Shown one piece after another: positions 25,144 through 34,744 of a DNA stretch of 64,000 nt. The notes under the pieces are model-generated. The model saw only the letters and a list, made by a program, of their open reading frames with translations, was not told where the DNA came from and ran no database searches. The stretch comes from Pontibaca methylaminivorans. Lineage in GTDB: Bacteria > Pseudomonadota > Alphaproteobacteria > Rhodobacterales > Rhodobacteraceae. The translations under genes and the position numbers were made by a program. The stretch is from positions 1,860,001 to 1,924,000 of the forward strand of contig NZ_FTPS01000001.1 in the NCBI RefSeq assembly GCF_900156525.1. Reading direction: 5' to 3'. Every line of letters begins with the position of its first letter. Positions within the stretch are counted from its first letter, which is position 1.

Positions 25144-26472
25144 ATGATCAAACGCCTCATCATCGCCGTTGTCGTGCTGGGACTGGTTGCCGTCGGGATT
25201 ATCGGCTTCGAGATGTTCCGCAGCCAGGCCATCAAGGATTTCTTTGCCGGCAACAAGCCCCCGGCGACGGCGGTTCCGATCTATGATGTCAGGCCGCGCG
25301 CCTGGACGCCGGTGGTGTCGGCGATCGGCACCGCGGCGGCGGTCCAGGGCGTCGACCTTTCGGTCGAGGACGCGGGCATCGTCAAGGAGGTCGGCTTCAA
25401 GGCCAATGACCGGGTCGAGGAAGGGCAGCTTCTGCTGCGGCTCGACGATGGGGTGCAGATCGCGGATCTGAACGCGGCGCGCACCCAGGCGCGGCTGGAC
25501 GAACAGGCGCTGGAGCGGACGCGGGCGCTGCGCGAGCGCGGCGTGTCCTCGGGCGTGACCCTGGACGAGGCGCAGGCGCAGGCCGATTCCTCCTTTGCGC
25601 AGGTGGCCAAGCTCGAGGCGGTGCTCGCGACCAAGCGGCTGCGCGCGCCCTTCGGCGGGATCATCGGCATCCCCGCCGTCGATCCGGGCAGCTATGTCTC
25701 TCCGGGTACGGTGATCGCGACGCTGCAGGATGTCGATCAGCTGCATGTGGATTTCAAGGTGCCCGAACAGCAGTTCGCGCTTCTGGCGATCGGGCAGGAC
25801 GTGCGGGTCGGCCCCGAAGAGGGGTCGCTTTCGCTCAAGGGCGAGATCACGGGGATCGACCCCAAGATCAACCCGGCGACCCGGCTCGTCTCGGTGCGGG
25901 CGAAGGTCGAGAATGGCGACCCGACGCTGGTTCCCGGACAGTTCGTGCAGGTCGAGGTGCATCTCCCGCGCGAGACGGGCGTGCTCACCATCCCGCAGAC
26001 GGCGCTGGTGACCAGCCTTTACGGCGATCACGTCTTTGTCGTCCGCCCGGGCGAGGACGATCCCGAAGTGTTCGAGGCGCGGCAGGTGTTCGTGACCGCC
26101 GGGCGCCGTTCCGGCGGGATGGTCGAGATCGTGAAGGGAATCGAGCCCGGCAATATCGTGATCACGGCCGGCCAGAACCGCCTTTCGAACGGCACCGTGG
26201 TGAAGCCCGACAACAGCGTCTCGCCGGAGGTGGACGATGTGGGGCAGGCTGAGGACGACGAGGTCGAGGGGGAAACCCGCATCGACGAAACCCCCGACGG
26301 GACAGAGCAGGGCGGTGACGGCGACACCGGGGCCGGTGCGGACAGCGGCACGCAAGAGCCTGTGGGCGGCGGCGCCGACGAGGGCGACGACCTGTCCGAG
26401 GAGGACCGCGGAGCGGACGGCGCCGGTGCGGATGATGCAGAGGCCGATCCGAGCGAAGCGGTGCAGGAATGA
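25144..26472 (+). CDS. RND efflux periplasmic adaptor (membrane fusion protein)
   Basis: A 442-residue HlyD/AcrA-type adaptor. An N-terminal membrane anchor (residues 4-25) is followed by a first lipoyl half (VEDAGIVKEVGFKANDRVEEGQ, near 75), a short helical hairpin (110-150), the second lipoyl half (APFGGIIGIPAVDPGSYV) and beta-barrel/membrane-proximal parts (VPGQFVQVEVHLP). After about residue 360 comes an unusual tail of 80 residues made almost only of Asp, Glu, Gly, Ala and Thr. The coding end overlaps the transporter start by four bases. No outer-membrane channel gene is nearby. Confidence 0.92.
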   Translation: MIKRLIIAVVVLGLVAVGIIGFEMFRSQAIKDFFAGNKPPATAVPIYDVRPRAWTPVVSAIGTAAAVQGVDLSVEDAGIVKEVGFKANDRVEEGQLLLRLDDGVQIADLNAARTQARLDEQALERTRALRERGVSSGVTLDEAQAQADSSFAQVAKLEAVLATKRLRAPFGGIIGIPAVDPGSYVSPGTVIATLQDVDQLHVDFKVPEQQFALLAIGQDVRVGPEEGSLSLKGEITGIDPKINPATRLVSVRAKVENGDPTLVPGQFVQVEVHLPRETGVLTIPQTALVTSLYGDHVFVVRPGEDDPEVFEARQVFVTAGRRSGGMVEIVKGIEPGNIVITAGQNRLSNGTVVKPDNSVSPEVDDVGQAEDDEVEGETRIDETPDGTEQGGDGDTGAGADSGTQEPVGGGADEGDDLSEEDRGADGAGADDAEADPSEAVQE

Positions 26473-29400
26473 GCATTTCCGACATCTTCATCCGCCGGCC
26501 CGTTCTTTCGACGGTGTTCGGCGCGCTGATCATCCTTCTCGGGGCGCAGGGGTTCTTCAACATCTCGGTGCGCGAATATCCCGAGGTGGACGAGACCGTT
26601 GTCACGATCACCACCATCTATCCCGGGGCGAGCGCGGAACTGATCCAGGGCTTCATCAGCGAGCCGATCTCGAATGCGGTCTCGACCACCGAGGATATTG
26701 ATTACGTCACGTCGGAATCGCGCCCCTCCGCCAGCACCGTGACCGTGCACATGGAGCTTGGCGCCGACCCGGACGCGGCGCTGACCGAGGTCATGTCCAA
26801 GGTCCAGGAGGTGCGCAGCGAACTGCCGCAGGATGCCGAGGATCCGACCATCGTCAAGGGAACGGGGCAGAATTTCGCCACGCTCTATCTGGCGATGCAG
26901 AACCCGAACATGAACGCGGAAGAGCTGACGGAATACATCGACCGGGTGATCCGTCCGCGCATGTCCACGATCGAGGGCGTGGCCGAGATCCAGATCCTCG
27001 GCGCCTCGGAATATTCCATGCGGGTCTGGGTCAACCCGCTGAAGCTCGCATCGCGGGGCCTGACCGCGGCCGAGGTCATGGAGGCGATCAACGCCTCGAA
27101 CTTCCTGGCCGCGCCGGGCAAGACCAAGAACGAATTCGTCGCCTATCCGATCACGGTGAAATCGACACTGCAGACGCCCGAAGCCTTTGGCGCCATGCCG
27201 CTCGGGCAGAGCGCGGAGGGCGACGGTGTCGTGCGGCTGCGCGACGTCGCCGAGGTCGAGATGACCGCCAAGAGCACCGACACGATCGTGAATTTCAACG
27301 GCGAGAGCGGCGTGTTCATCGGCGTGTCGCCGACACCCTCGGCCAACCCGCTCGACATGACGAGCGCGGTGCTGGACGAGGTGCCCGCGATCCGCAATTC
27401 GCTGCCCACGGGCATGACCATGACGGTCATGTATGACGCGACGGAATCCATCGCCGCCTCGATCGAGGAGGTGTTCAAGACCATCGCCGAGGCGGTTCTG
27501 GTGGTGGTGCTGGTGATTCTGCTGTTCCTCGGATCGCTGCGGTCGGTTCTGATGCCCATCGCCACCATTCCGCTGTCGCTGATCGGGGTCGGTTTCTTCC
27601 TGTTCCTGGCGGGTTATTCCATCAACCTGCTGACCCTGCTGGCCATGGTGCTGGCGATCGGGCTTGTGGTCGATGATGCGATCGTCGTGGTCGAGAACAT
27701 CCACCGCCATATCGAAGACGGGTTGACGCCAAAGCAGGCGTCATTCGTCGGCATGAAGGAAATCGCCGGGCCGGTGGTCGCCATGACGATCACGCTCGCC
27801 GCGGTGTTCGCGCCCCTGCTGTTCACCGGCGGATTGACCGGAGCGCTGTTTTCCGAATTCGCCGTGACGCTTGCGGGGGCGGTCATCATCTCGGGGCTGG
27901 TCGCGCTGACCATCACGCCGATGATGTCGGCGCGGCTTCTGACCAGGGGCGGCGGCCGCTTTCAGGCGACGATCGACAACATCTTTGAGAAGCTCGCGAA
28001 CTGGTACGAGCGCCGGGTGTCGTCTTCGCTCGATTTCCGCCCGGTGACGCTCATTCTGGTGGTGGTGCTGCTCGGGCTGACCGGTTTCATGTTCGTCAAG
28101 ACATCAAGCGAACTCGCCCCCGAGGAAGACGTCGGCGCGCTGTTCGCGATGGTGAACGCGCCAAGCTATGCCACCGCCGACTATACCAATCTCTACGCCA
28201 CGCAGATGCGCGACCTGACCAAGGATCTGCCCGAACTGCGGCTGGATTTCCAGGTAACGGGCATGGGGGGGCAGACCAATTCGGCTTTTGCGCTCTGGGC
28301 TTTCAACGACTGGGGCGATCGCGACCGTTCGCAGCAGGAGCTGCAGGAGGATATCCAGGGCCGCCTTGCCGGGGTTTCGGGCGTTGAACCGCTGGTCTTT
28401 TCCCCGCCGAGCCTGCCGGGCGCGGGCGGCGGCCTGCCGATCGAGATGGTGATCCAGTCCACCGGGAGCGTGGATCGCGTTTATGAGGTCGCCGAGGAAA
28501 TCAAGGAACGCGCCGAGCAGACCGGGCAGTTCATCGTCGTGCAGAACTCGCTTGCCTATGACCAGGAAGAGGTGGTCGTGACCATCGACCGCGACCGCGC
28601 GGCGGCGCTGAACCTGCCGATCCGCGAGATCGGCAATACACTCAGCCTTCTGGTCGGGGACGGCACCATCGCCCAGTTCGACCGCGAGAGCAGTTCCTAC
28701 GACATCATCATGCAGGTGCCCGAGGAATACCGGGACAACCCCGAGCGGCTGGGTGAATTCTTCGTGCGCAGCGTGACCGGCGACATGGTGCCGCTTTCGG
28801 CAGTGGTGACGATCTCGACCGATGTGACCGCCAGCACCATCGAACAGTTCGACCAGTTGAACTCGGCCACCATCTCGGCGCTGCCGATGCTGGGTGTCAC
28901 AACGGGCACCGGCCTTGCGGAACTGGTCAGCATCACCGAAGAGGTCATGCCCGATGATTTCTTCATCAACTATTCCGGCCAGTCGCGCCTCGAGATCCAG
29001 GAAGGCAATACGATCCTGCTCGCCTTTGCCCTGGCGCTGACGGTGATCTATCTGGTGCTCGCGGCACAGTTCGAAAGCTTCCGCGACCCGCTCATCATCA
29101 TGATGTCGGTGCCCCTGTCGATCTTCGGTGCCATGCTGCCGCTGTTCTTCGGGCTTTCGACGCTGAACATCTATACCGAGGTCGGATTGATCACGCTGAT
29201 CGGGCTGATCACCAAGCACGGCATTTTGATGGTGGAGTTCGCCAATCAGCAACGCCGCGACCACGGGCTGGACCGGGCAGCGGCGATCGTTGCGGCGGCG
29301 CGCACCCGCCTGCGGCCGATCCTGATGACCACGGCGGCGATGGGGCTGGGCGTGGTGCCGCTGATCCTGGCCTCTGGTGCCGGTGCCTCGGCGCGCTATG

Positions 29401-29543
29401 CCATGGGGCTTGTGATCTTTACCGGCATCATCATCGGCACCATGTTCACGCTGTTCGTCGTGCCGATGTTCTATACGCTGATCGCCAAGCGCGAACTCAG
29501 GGCCGAGACCGAGGACGACCGGCCGCCGGTCAGCGCCACCTGA
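26469..29543 (+). CDS. RND-family efflux transporter (AcrB/MexF type)
   Basis: A 1024-residue inner-membrane proton antiporter. The proton-relay aspartates are in AIGLVVDDAIVVVENIHRH (near residue 400). The N-terminal MSISDIFIRRPVLSTVFGALIILLGAQGF is typical; SVPLSIFGAMLPLF and TLIGLITKHGILMVEFAN mark the second membrane half. Two large periplasmic loops (about 40-330 and 545-850) form the porter and docking domains. Translational coupling with the adaptor shows they work together. Substrate range cannot be read from sequence. The 3' end is convergent with the patatin gene, with 30 bases between. Confidence 0.95.
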   Translation: MSISDIFIRRPVLSTVFGALIILLGAQGFFNISVREYPEVDETVVTITTIYPGASAELIQGFISEPISNAVSTTEDIDYVTSESRPSASTVTVHMELGADPDAALTEVMSKVQEVRSELPQDAEDPTIVKGTGQNFATLYLAMQNPNMNAEELTEYIDRVIRPRMSTIEGVAEIQILGASEYSMRVWVNPLKLASRGLTAAEVMEAINASNFLAAPGKTKNEFVAYPITVKSTLQTPEAFGAMPLGQSAEGDGVVRLRDVAEVEMTAKSTDTIVNFNGESGVFIGVSPTPSANPLDMTSAVLDEVPAIRNSLPTGMTMTVMYDATESIAASIEEVFKTIAEAVLVVVLVILLFLGSLRSVLMPIATIPLSLIGVGFFLFLAGYSINLLTLLAMVLAIGLVVDDAIVVVENIHRHIEDGLTPKQASFVGMKEIAGPVVAMTITLAAVFAPLLFTGGLTGALFSEFAVTLAGAVIISGLVALTITPMMSARLLTRGGGRFQATIDNIFEKLANWYERRVSSSLDFRPVTLILVVVLLGLTGFMFVKTSSELAPEEDVGALFAMVNAPSYATADYTNLYATQMRDLTKDLPELRLDFQVTGMGGQTNSAFALWAFNDWGDRDRSQQELQEDIQGRLAGVSGVEPLVFSPPSLPGAGGGLPIEMVIQSTGSVDRVYEVAEEIKERAEQTGQFIVVQNSLAYDQEEVVVTIDRDRAAALNLPIREIGNTLSLLVGDGTIAQFDRESSSYDIIMQVPEEYRDNPERLGEFFVRSVTGDMVPLSAVVTISTDVTASTIEQFDQLNSATISALPMLGVTTGTGLAELVSITEEVMPDDFFINYSGQSRLEIQEGNTILLAFALALTVIYLVLAAQFESFRDPLIIMMSVPLSIFGAMLPLFFGLSTLNIYTEVGLITLIGLITKHGILMVEFANQQRRDHGLDRAAAIVAAARTRLRPILMTTAAMGLGVVPLILASGAGASARYAMGLVIFTGIIIGTMFTLFVVPMFYTLIAKRELRAETEDDRPPVSAT

Positions 29544-29573
29544 CCGGGCGCACCGGCAACGCCGGGCGCACGC

Positions 29574-30713
29574 TCAGCAGAGAAAGGCCCGGATCTCCTC
29601 GCTCCGGGCCATGGTGTCGCTATAGCCGAGGTCGATCAGCGCACCGATATAGCTCGGCTCGAACAGCAGATAGCTCAGCAGCCGGCCGTCGCTCCCCCAG
29701 GAGCCGATCGAACGCATCAGGAACCGCATCGACAGCGGCAGTTCGCCGGCATGCCTGGTGGCGATTCCCCGCAGGTCCTTGCTCGGCAGGAGCATGAGCG
29801 ATTCGATCCGCCGCAGCGGGCTGCGCCGCCGGGCGCGCTCGTCCAGAAGCGCGACGGTCTGGTTGACCCGCGTCAGCCGTTCGTGGTCGGCGTCGAGATT
29901 GTCGTTGAAGAGAATGTCGAGCGCATGGCCCACGGTTTCCCCGAGGCTCGGGCTCGCATGGGAGCGGGCGGGCTTTTCGTCGGGTTCGCGGTCACGGCTG
30001 GCGACCACGAGGATACGGTCCGCACCCGCATGGATCGCCGGGGAAAGGGGCGAGGTCAGGCGCAGCGATCCGTCGCCGTAATGGCTGGTGCCGATCTTGA
30101 CCGGGGCGAAGACGAAGGGCAGGGCCGATGAGGCCAGCAGATGCCGCGCGGTGATGCGCGTGCGCTCGCCGCGGCGGCGGGCGCGGCGCCAGGGCTCCAG
30201 ATCGGGATGCGCCTGGAAGAAGGTGACCGCGCTGCTTTCCTCGTAGCTCGAGGCGGTGATGCAGAGCGCGTCGAGCGCACCGCAGGCGATTGCGCGGCTG
30301 ATGTGGTCGGGGTGCACCTCGCCCTCGAGCAGCCGCGCGAGCGGGGCATTGTCCAGCAGCGACACCGGCCGCGGCCCGTCGCGGACACCGCCGATCAGGA
30401 AGGAACCGAGCCAGCGCAGCCCGGCGAAAGCCAGCGAAAGCGTGTGGGTCTCGTAGACCGAGGTGCTGTGCAGCCCGCGCCAGAGCGTTTCGAGGCGCTG
30501 CACGCTGCGGGGAAAGTGGGTCGCCCCGGCAGCAAGCGGCGCGGCGTTGATCGCCCCGACCGAAGATCCGCAGATGATCGAAAACGGAGAGCGGCGCCGT
30601 GGTGCGAGTTCGGCAATCGCCAGAAGCGCCCCGACCTGATAGGCGCCCCGCGCCCCGCCGCCCTGAAGAACGAGCGCGCTTCGCGGGCGGAGGTCGGAGC
30701 GGAGTTGCAACAT
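29574..30713 (-). CDS. Patatin-like phospholipase family protein
   Basis: A 379-residue putative lipid acyl hydrolase. The oxyanion loop is LVLQGGGARGAYQVGAL (near residue 17), the nucleophile elbow is GSSVGAINA (near 50) and the catalytic Asp is in YGDGSLRLTSPL (near 210), giving a Ser/Asp dyad. The last 120 residues are a helical region specific to bacterial patatins. ATG at 30713, with AGGA twelve bases ahead, is preferred; a TTG at 30758 would add 15 residues. It is monocistronic. An in-trans role in membrane lipid turnover is the usual expectation. Confidence 0.9.
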   Translation of the reverse strand: MLQLRSDLRPRSALVLQGGGARGAYQVGALLAIAELAPRRRSPFSIICGSSVGAINAAPLAAGATHFPRSVQRLETLWRGLHSTSVYETHTLSLAFAGLRWLGSFLIGGVRDGPRPVSLLDNAPLARLLEGEVHPDHISRAIACGALDALCITASSYEESSAVTFFQAHPDLEPWRRARRRGERTRITARHLLASSALPFVFAPVKIGTSHYGDGSLRLTSPLSPAIHAGADRILVVASRDREPDEKPARSHASPSLGETVGHALDILFNDNLDADHERLTRVNQTVALLDERARRRSPLRRIESLMLLPSKDLRGIATRHAGELPLSMRFLMRSIGSWGSDGRLLSYLLFEPSYIGALIDLGYSDTMARSEEIRAFLC

Positions 30714-30832
30714 CGGGCCGCTGGTCCTTGTCTGAGCCGTTTCCTTCGACGGTGACAAGGCTGGCCCCTGATTGCAAGCATTTCATGAATGCAATCAGGG
30801 GCTTCGCGGGCCGGGCGGGGCGGTGCCCCGCA

Positions 30833-32077
30833 TCAGGTGCCGGCGGTTTCTTCCTTGGATGCGGGCGCGGGCAGGCGGCGCCAGGCGATATAGGACGTGC
30901 CGGCCACCAGCGCCATGACGGGGATCAGCAGCGCCGCCGCGAGCACCGGATCGGCAAACAGCGCCGCAACGGATCCCATGACGAGCCCCGCACCCATCTG
31001 CATGAATCCCATCAGCGAGGAGGCCGCCCCGGCGATGCGGGGAAAGGGCGCAAGGGCTGCGGTGGTCATGTCGGGCATGACGAACGCCACGCCGAAGGAA
31101 TAGATGCCGATCGCCCCCATGATGCGCAGCAGCGTCGGCGTTCCCCAGAGCAGGGTGACGAAGGCCAGCCCGCCCGCGGCGATGAAGCCGAGCCCCGGCG
31201 CCACCAGCCGCGCGGCGCTGTGGCGTTTCATCAGCTGTCGCACGGCGAGCGAGCCGAGAAAGAAACTGCCGGTCTGCAGGATCATGGCCATGCCGAACTG
31301 GGCCGGGGTAAAGCCGAGCTCTCCCATCAGGATGAAGGGCAGGATGGTGGCCTGCGTATAGACCGCGCCAAGCGCCCCGGCGATGGTCAGCGCCGCATAC
31401 ATGAAGTGCCGGCTGGTGACGAGTTCGCGATAGGAGCGACCGAGCGCACGCAGCCGCAGGCGGTGAAAATCGGCAGCCACGGTTTCCTGCAGGCCGAAAT
31501 GGGTGACGATGACGATCAGCGCGCCAAAGACCGTCATGACGAGGAACAGCACCTGCCAGCCGGCATAGGTGACCAGAAGCCCGCCGATGGTCGGCGCCAG
31601 GGCCGGCGCTATGGCCAGGATGATCCCGATCAGGTTCATGATCCGCGAGGAATCATCGCCCTGGAACTGGTCCCGCACGATCGCGCGCGAGATCGCAATG
31701 CCGGCCGATGCGCCGACCCCCTGCAGGAATCGCGCCGCCAGGAACACCTCGATCGAGGGGGCGAGCGCCGCAAGCAGGCTCGCCGCGCCGAATATGCCCA
31801 TGAAGGCGGTGATGATCGGGCGCCGCCCGAGCGCGTCGGAAATCGGCCCCGCGATCAACTGGGCAAAGGCGAAGCCCGCAAAATAAAGCGTGAGCGTCAT
31901 CTTGACCATGCCCTGGGTGGTGCCGAAGGCATGGACGATTTCCGGCATGGCCGGGGTATAAAGCGCCATGCCCACGGGTCCGATCGCCACGAACAGGGCA
32001 CCGATCAGGCTGACGCGCAGCGCGCTCATCCGGGGCGCGCTGGACGCGGGTAACATGGTCGTGTCGGCAAGGCTCAT
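30833..32077 (-). CDS. Bcr/CflA-type MFS multidrug transporter
   Basis: A 414-residue, 12-helix transporter. YTPAMPEIVHAFG after the first helix, GPISDALGRRP (MFS motif A, near residue 80), RFLQGVGASAGIAISRAIVRD (motif C region) and APTIGGLLVTYAGW are typical of the Bcr/CflA drug-efflux group. The start ATG overlaps the stop of the marR-type gene, so it is coupled to its probable regulator. The open frame to 32269 runs inside that regulator gene and is not used. Substrate unknown. Confidence 0.92.
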   Translation of the reverse strand: MSLADTTMLPASSAPRMSALRVSLIGALFVAIGPVGMALYTPAMPEIVHAFGTTQGMVKMTLTLYFAGFAFAQLIAGPISDALGRRPIITAFMGIFGAASLLAALAPSIEVFLAARFLQGVGASAGIAISRAIVRDQFQGDDSSRIMNLIGIILAIAPALAPTIGGLLVTYAGWQVLFLVMTVFGALIVIVTHFGLQETVAADFHRLRLRALGRSYRELVTSRHFMYAALTIAGALGAVYTQATILPFILMGELGFTPAQFGMAMILQTGSFFLGSLAVRQLMKRHSAARLVAPGLGFIAAGGLAFVTLLWGTPTLLRIMGAIGIYSFGVAFVMPDMTTAALAPFPRIAGAASSLMGFMQMGAGLVMGSVAALFADPVLAAALLIPVMALVAGTSYIAWRRLPAPASKEETAGT

Positions 32078-32544
32078 CTGGTACCTCTCGTTGCGGCGCT
32101 CTGCCGTGCCGCGATCTGGTTGTTGCGTATGTGCCGCAGGCTGTTGCGCAGCGCCTCCCATTCGGTTTCGGGCATGGCGCCACGCATCACCGCCCGCACC
32201 TCGTCGCCGATGGTGCGCAGTTCCTGCAGCAGCGGCGTGGCGGCTTCGGTCACTTCGACCACCTTGCACCGCCGGTCATCGGGATCGGGAATGCGCCGGA
32301 TCAGCCCGGCCGCCTCGAGCCCGTCGAGGAACACGGTGACGCTCATGCGACTCTGCCCCGAGAGTTCGGCGAGGCAGTTCTGCCGGATCGGCCCGTGCCG
32401 GGCGACACCGGCAAGGGTGCGCGCCTCGCCCGCGGTGATGCCGAGTTCGGCCGCACCGACCCGGGCCTCGAATTCGGCACGGGTCATGCGGGCGATGTCG
32501 ATCAGAAGGAAAGATGTGCTTTCCGGGTCGATGAGCGGTTTCAT
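32074..32544 (-). CDS. MarR-family transcriptional regulator
   Basis: A 156-residue winged-helix protein. The DNA-binding core is ELSGQSRMSVTVFLDGLEAAGLIRRIPDPDDRRCKVVEVTE (from about residue 58), with the DxRxxxV wing (DPDDRRCKVVEV) characteristic of MarR. The helices at both ends would dimerise. ATG at 32544 (MKPLIDPESTSF) follows AGGACGCTCC; the longer frame starts inside the operator. It is the first gene of the marR-MFS operon and probably represses it through the inverted repeat immediately upstream. Confidence 0.92.
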   Translation of the reverse strand: MKPLIDPESTSFLLIDIARMTRAEFEARVGAAELGITAGEARTLAGVARHGPIRQNCLAELSGQSRMSVTVFLDGLEAAGLIRRIPDPDDRRCKVVEVTEAATPLLQELRTIGDEVRAVMRGAMPETEWEALRNSLRHIRNNQIAARQSAATRGTR

Positions 32545-32569
32545 GGAGCGTCCTGTATTGTTGTGATCA

Positions 32570-32596
32570 TATATAGTAAGTGACATATACTATATA
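32570..32596. promoter_or_regulatory. Operator of the marR-MFS operon
   Basis: TATATAGTA (32570-32578) and TACTATATA (32588-32596) are perfect complementary arms separated by nine bases, ending 26 bases upstream of the marR start. The geometry (9-9-9) and AT-richness suit a MarR dimer site covering a promoter. The right arm extended, TATACTATATA, is identical over 11 bases to 22365-22375. Confidence 0.65.
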
Positions 32597-32676
32597 AGGG
32601 AAATGATCGCGGTGCCGGCGCAGAAAGACGGCCTCATGGAGTGAACCGGGATGAATCAGGGCAAGTCGGCTGCGGA

Positions 32677-34023
32677 TCAGCTTGCGCGCAGGGGCAGGAT
32701 GAGCGTTGCGGTCTCGCCGCCGCCCGCGCGCGGCGCGAGCGCAAGCTCCCCGCCAAGGCGCCGGGCCGCAACGGTGACGATCGCCAGCCCGAGCCCGCTG
32801 CCCTGCCGGTTGCCATTCGCACCGCGATAGAACCGCTGGGTGATGCGGGCGCGTTCCTCGTCGGCGATGCCCGCGCCCCGGTCCATGACCAGAAGCCGCA
32901 AAACGCCGCCCTCGCGCTGCAGGGCAAGGTCGACCGTGCTGCCCTCCGGCGCGGCGGCCAGTGCATTTTCCACGAGGTTGCGCAGCGCGATCCGCAGCAG
33001 CCCGCCATCCGCCACCGGGGCGGGCGGGCCCTCGGGGAGGTCGGCGCGGATGTCGACCGCGCGGGACCGGGCCGTGCGGGCCAGGTCCGCGGCGACCTCG
33101 CGCATGATGGTTGCGGCATCGGCCGTGACATCGGCGGCGGTGCTGGCCTCGGCGCGGGTCAGGTCGAGAAGCTGCCGCACGAGCCGGTCGGTGCGATCGA
33201 CCCCGCCTGCGATGCGGGCAAGCGCCTGGTCGCGGATCGTTGCCTCATCCGTCGCGGCGGCGATCTGGGCCTGGGTCCGCAGCCCTGCGAGCGGGGTCTT
33301 GAGCTCATGCGCGGCAAATGCGGTGAAATCGCGCTCGCGTTCCCGCGCGGTTGCCACACGCGCGAAAAGCCCGTTCAGCGCCGCCGCAAAGGGGCGCAAT
33401 TCGCGCGGGCGCGGGGTTTCGAGCGGGCTGAGGTCGCCCGCATCGCGGGCCGAAAGCGCCCCGGCCATGCGGTCAAGCGGCGCCAGCCCCCGCCCGACGC
33501 TGATCCAGATCAGCCCGGCCAGCGCCGGCAGGATCAGCAGCGCCGGCAGGATCAGCCCCTTGATCACATCCGCAACCAGCCGGTCGCGCACCGCGATGCT
33601 GTCGCCGACCATGACCCGCAGGCCCAGTTCCTCGTTCACGACCACATGCACGCGCCAGTCGGTGCCATCCACCGAAGTGTTGAGAAACCCGGTCTCGGCC
33701 CCCGCGAGCCGCGACAGCGGCGCCCCTTGCGAGCGCCCGACCAGCCCGCCTTCGAGGCTCCAGATCTGGCAGGAGAGCCGGTGCGAATAGGCCGGCTCGG
33801 TCATGTCACGCGGCGCGGTGGCGATGTCCGCGGCATCGGCGATGTCGATGCGCCCGTCCGACAGCAGCGACGAGACCATCTGCGCGGCTTCGGCAAGGCG
33901 CGCATCCAGCACCCGGCGCAGTTCGGCACGGGTGGAATACTGGATCCAGAGCACCCCGGAAAGCCAGACGACCCCGGTTGCGATCATCAGGATCAGGAAC
34001 AGGCGGAGCCGGATCGAGGTCAC
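32677..34023 (-). CDS. Sensor histidine kinase, QseC/PmrB-like
   Basis: A 448-residue membrane kinase. Helices near residues 8-28 and 157-178 flank a periplasmic sensor of about 125 residues. A HAMP-like linker is followed by the H-box FAAHELKTPLAGLRTQ (near residue 240), the N-box LRNLVENALAAAP (near 350), G1 DRGAGI and G2 GSGLGLAIV. All catalytic boxes are intact. Its start overlaps the response-regulator stop, so the pair is cotranscribed, regulator first. The stimulus is not evident; relatives sense polymyxin/iron or catechol-type signals, which should not be carried over without tests. Confidence 0.93.
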   Translation of the reverse strand: MTSIRLRLFLILMIATGVVWLSGVLWIQYSTRAELRRVLDARLAEAAQMVSSLLSDGRIDIADAADIATAPRDMTEPAYSHRLSCQIWSLEGGLVGRSQGAPLSRLAGAETGFLNTSVDGTDWRVHVVVNEELGLRVMVGDSIAVRDRLVADVIKGLILPALLILPALAGLIWISVGRGLAPLDRMAGALSARDAGDLSPLETPRPRELRPFAAALNGLFARVATARERERDFTAFAAHELKTPLAGLRTQAQIAAATDEATIRDQALARIAGGVDRTDRLVRQLLDLTRAEASTAADVTADAATIMREVAADLARTARSRAVDIRADLPEGPPAPVADGGLLRIALRNLVENALAAAPEGSTVDLALQREGGVLRLLVMDRGAGIADEERARITQRFYRGANGNRQGSGLGLAIVTVAARRLGGELALAPRAGGGETATLILPLRAS

Positions 34024-34688
34024 GCCGGATCCTCGGCCGCCAGCCGGTAGCCGACCCCGCGCACCGTCTCGATGAAGCGGCTTCCGAGCTTGGCGCGCAG
34101 GTTGTGGATATGCACCTCGACCGCGTTGCTTTCGACACCTTCCTGCCAGCCGTAAAGCCGGTCTTCGAGCGCGGCGCGGTCAAGGATTGCGCCGGGGCGG
34201 TCCATCAGAGCCGACAGGATCGTGAATTCGCGCCGGGAAAAGGCCAGCACCCGTCCGTTCATCGTGCCCTCCATCCGTGCCGGGTCGAGCGTGAGCCCGT
34301 TCCACTGCGGTTCCGCGCTTGCCCGCCCGCTCGCCCGCCGCGACAGCGCCCGCAGCCGCGCCGCCACCTCGTCCAGGTCGAAGGGCTTGCCAAGGTAATC
34401 ATCCGCCCCCGCGTCAAGCCCGGTGATGCGGTCGTTCACCTCGTCAAGCGCGCTCAGCATCAGCACGGGCAGGGCGGTGCCTTCCCCGCGCAGCCGCGCC
34501 AGCAGATCGCACCCCGAGCCGTCCGGCAGCATCACGTCAAGCACCATCGCGCCGAAATCACCCGCTTCGAGCGCCGCGCGCGCATCTTCGCAGGTGGTGA
34601 CGAGTTCGGGCGTGAAGCCCTTGAGCCGCAGCCCGACGCTCAGGCCGTCCCCCAGTGTTTCGTCGTCTTCGACAATCAGAACCCGCAT
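34020..34688 (-). CDS. OmpR-family response regulator, QseB/PmrA-like
   Basis: A 222-residue regulator with a canonical receiver: acidic pocket VEDDE (8-10), phosphoacceptor Asp51 in VLDVMLP, Ser in MLSALD and Lys in LGKPFD. The C-terminal winged helix has REFTILSALMDRPG and the recognition region SNAVEVHIHNLRAKLG, near identical to QseB/PmrA proteins. ATG at 34688 is used. A CTTAAG-N5-CTTAAG direct repeat, the PmrA/QseB box form, lies 40 bases upstream, which implies autoregulation and control of the divergent L,D-transpeptidase. Confidence 0.94.
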   Translation of the reverse strand: MRVLIVEDDETLGDGLSVGLRLKGFTPELVTTCEDARAALEAGDFGAMVLDVMLPDGSGCDLLARLRGEGTALPVLMLSALDEVNDRITGLDAGADDYLGKPFDLDEVAARLRALSRRASGRASAEPQWNGLTLDPARMEGTMNGRVLAFSRREFTILSALMDRPGAILDRAALEDRLYGWQEGVESNAVEVHIHNLRAKLGSRFIETVRGVGYRLAAEDPA

Positions 34689-34727
34689 GACCACTCCTTG
34701 ATCGGTGCCGCAGGGTCGCGCCGCGAG

Positions 34728-34744
34728 CTTAAGCCTCTCTTAAG
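34728..34744. promoter_or_regulatory. PmrA/QseB-type box 1 (CTTAAG-N5-CTTAAG)
   Basis: Two exact CTTAAG hexamers separated by CCTCT fit the established PmrA box (Y)TTAA(K)-N5-(Y)TTAA(K). The site sits between the divergent response-regulator gene (start 40 bases away) and the L,D-transpeptidase gene (start 111 bases away). TTAA is rare in DNA this rich in G+C, so chance is unlikely. A second site is at 37083. Confidence 0.75.
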
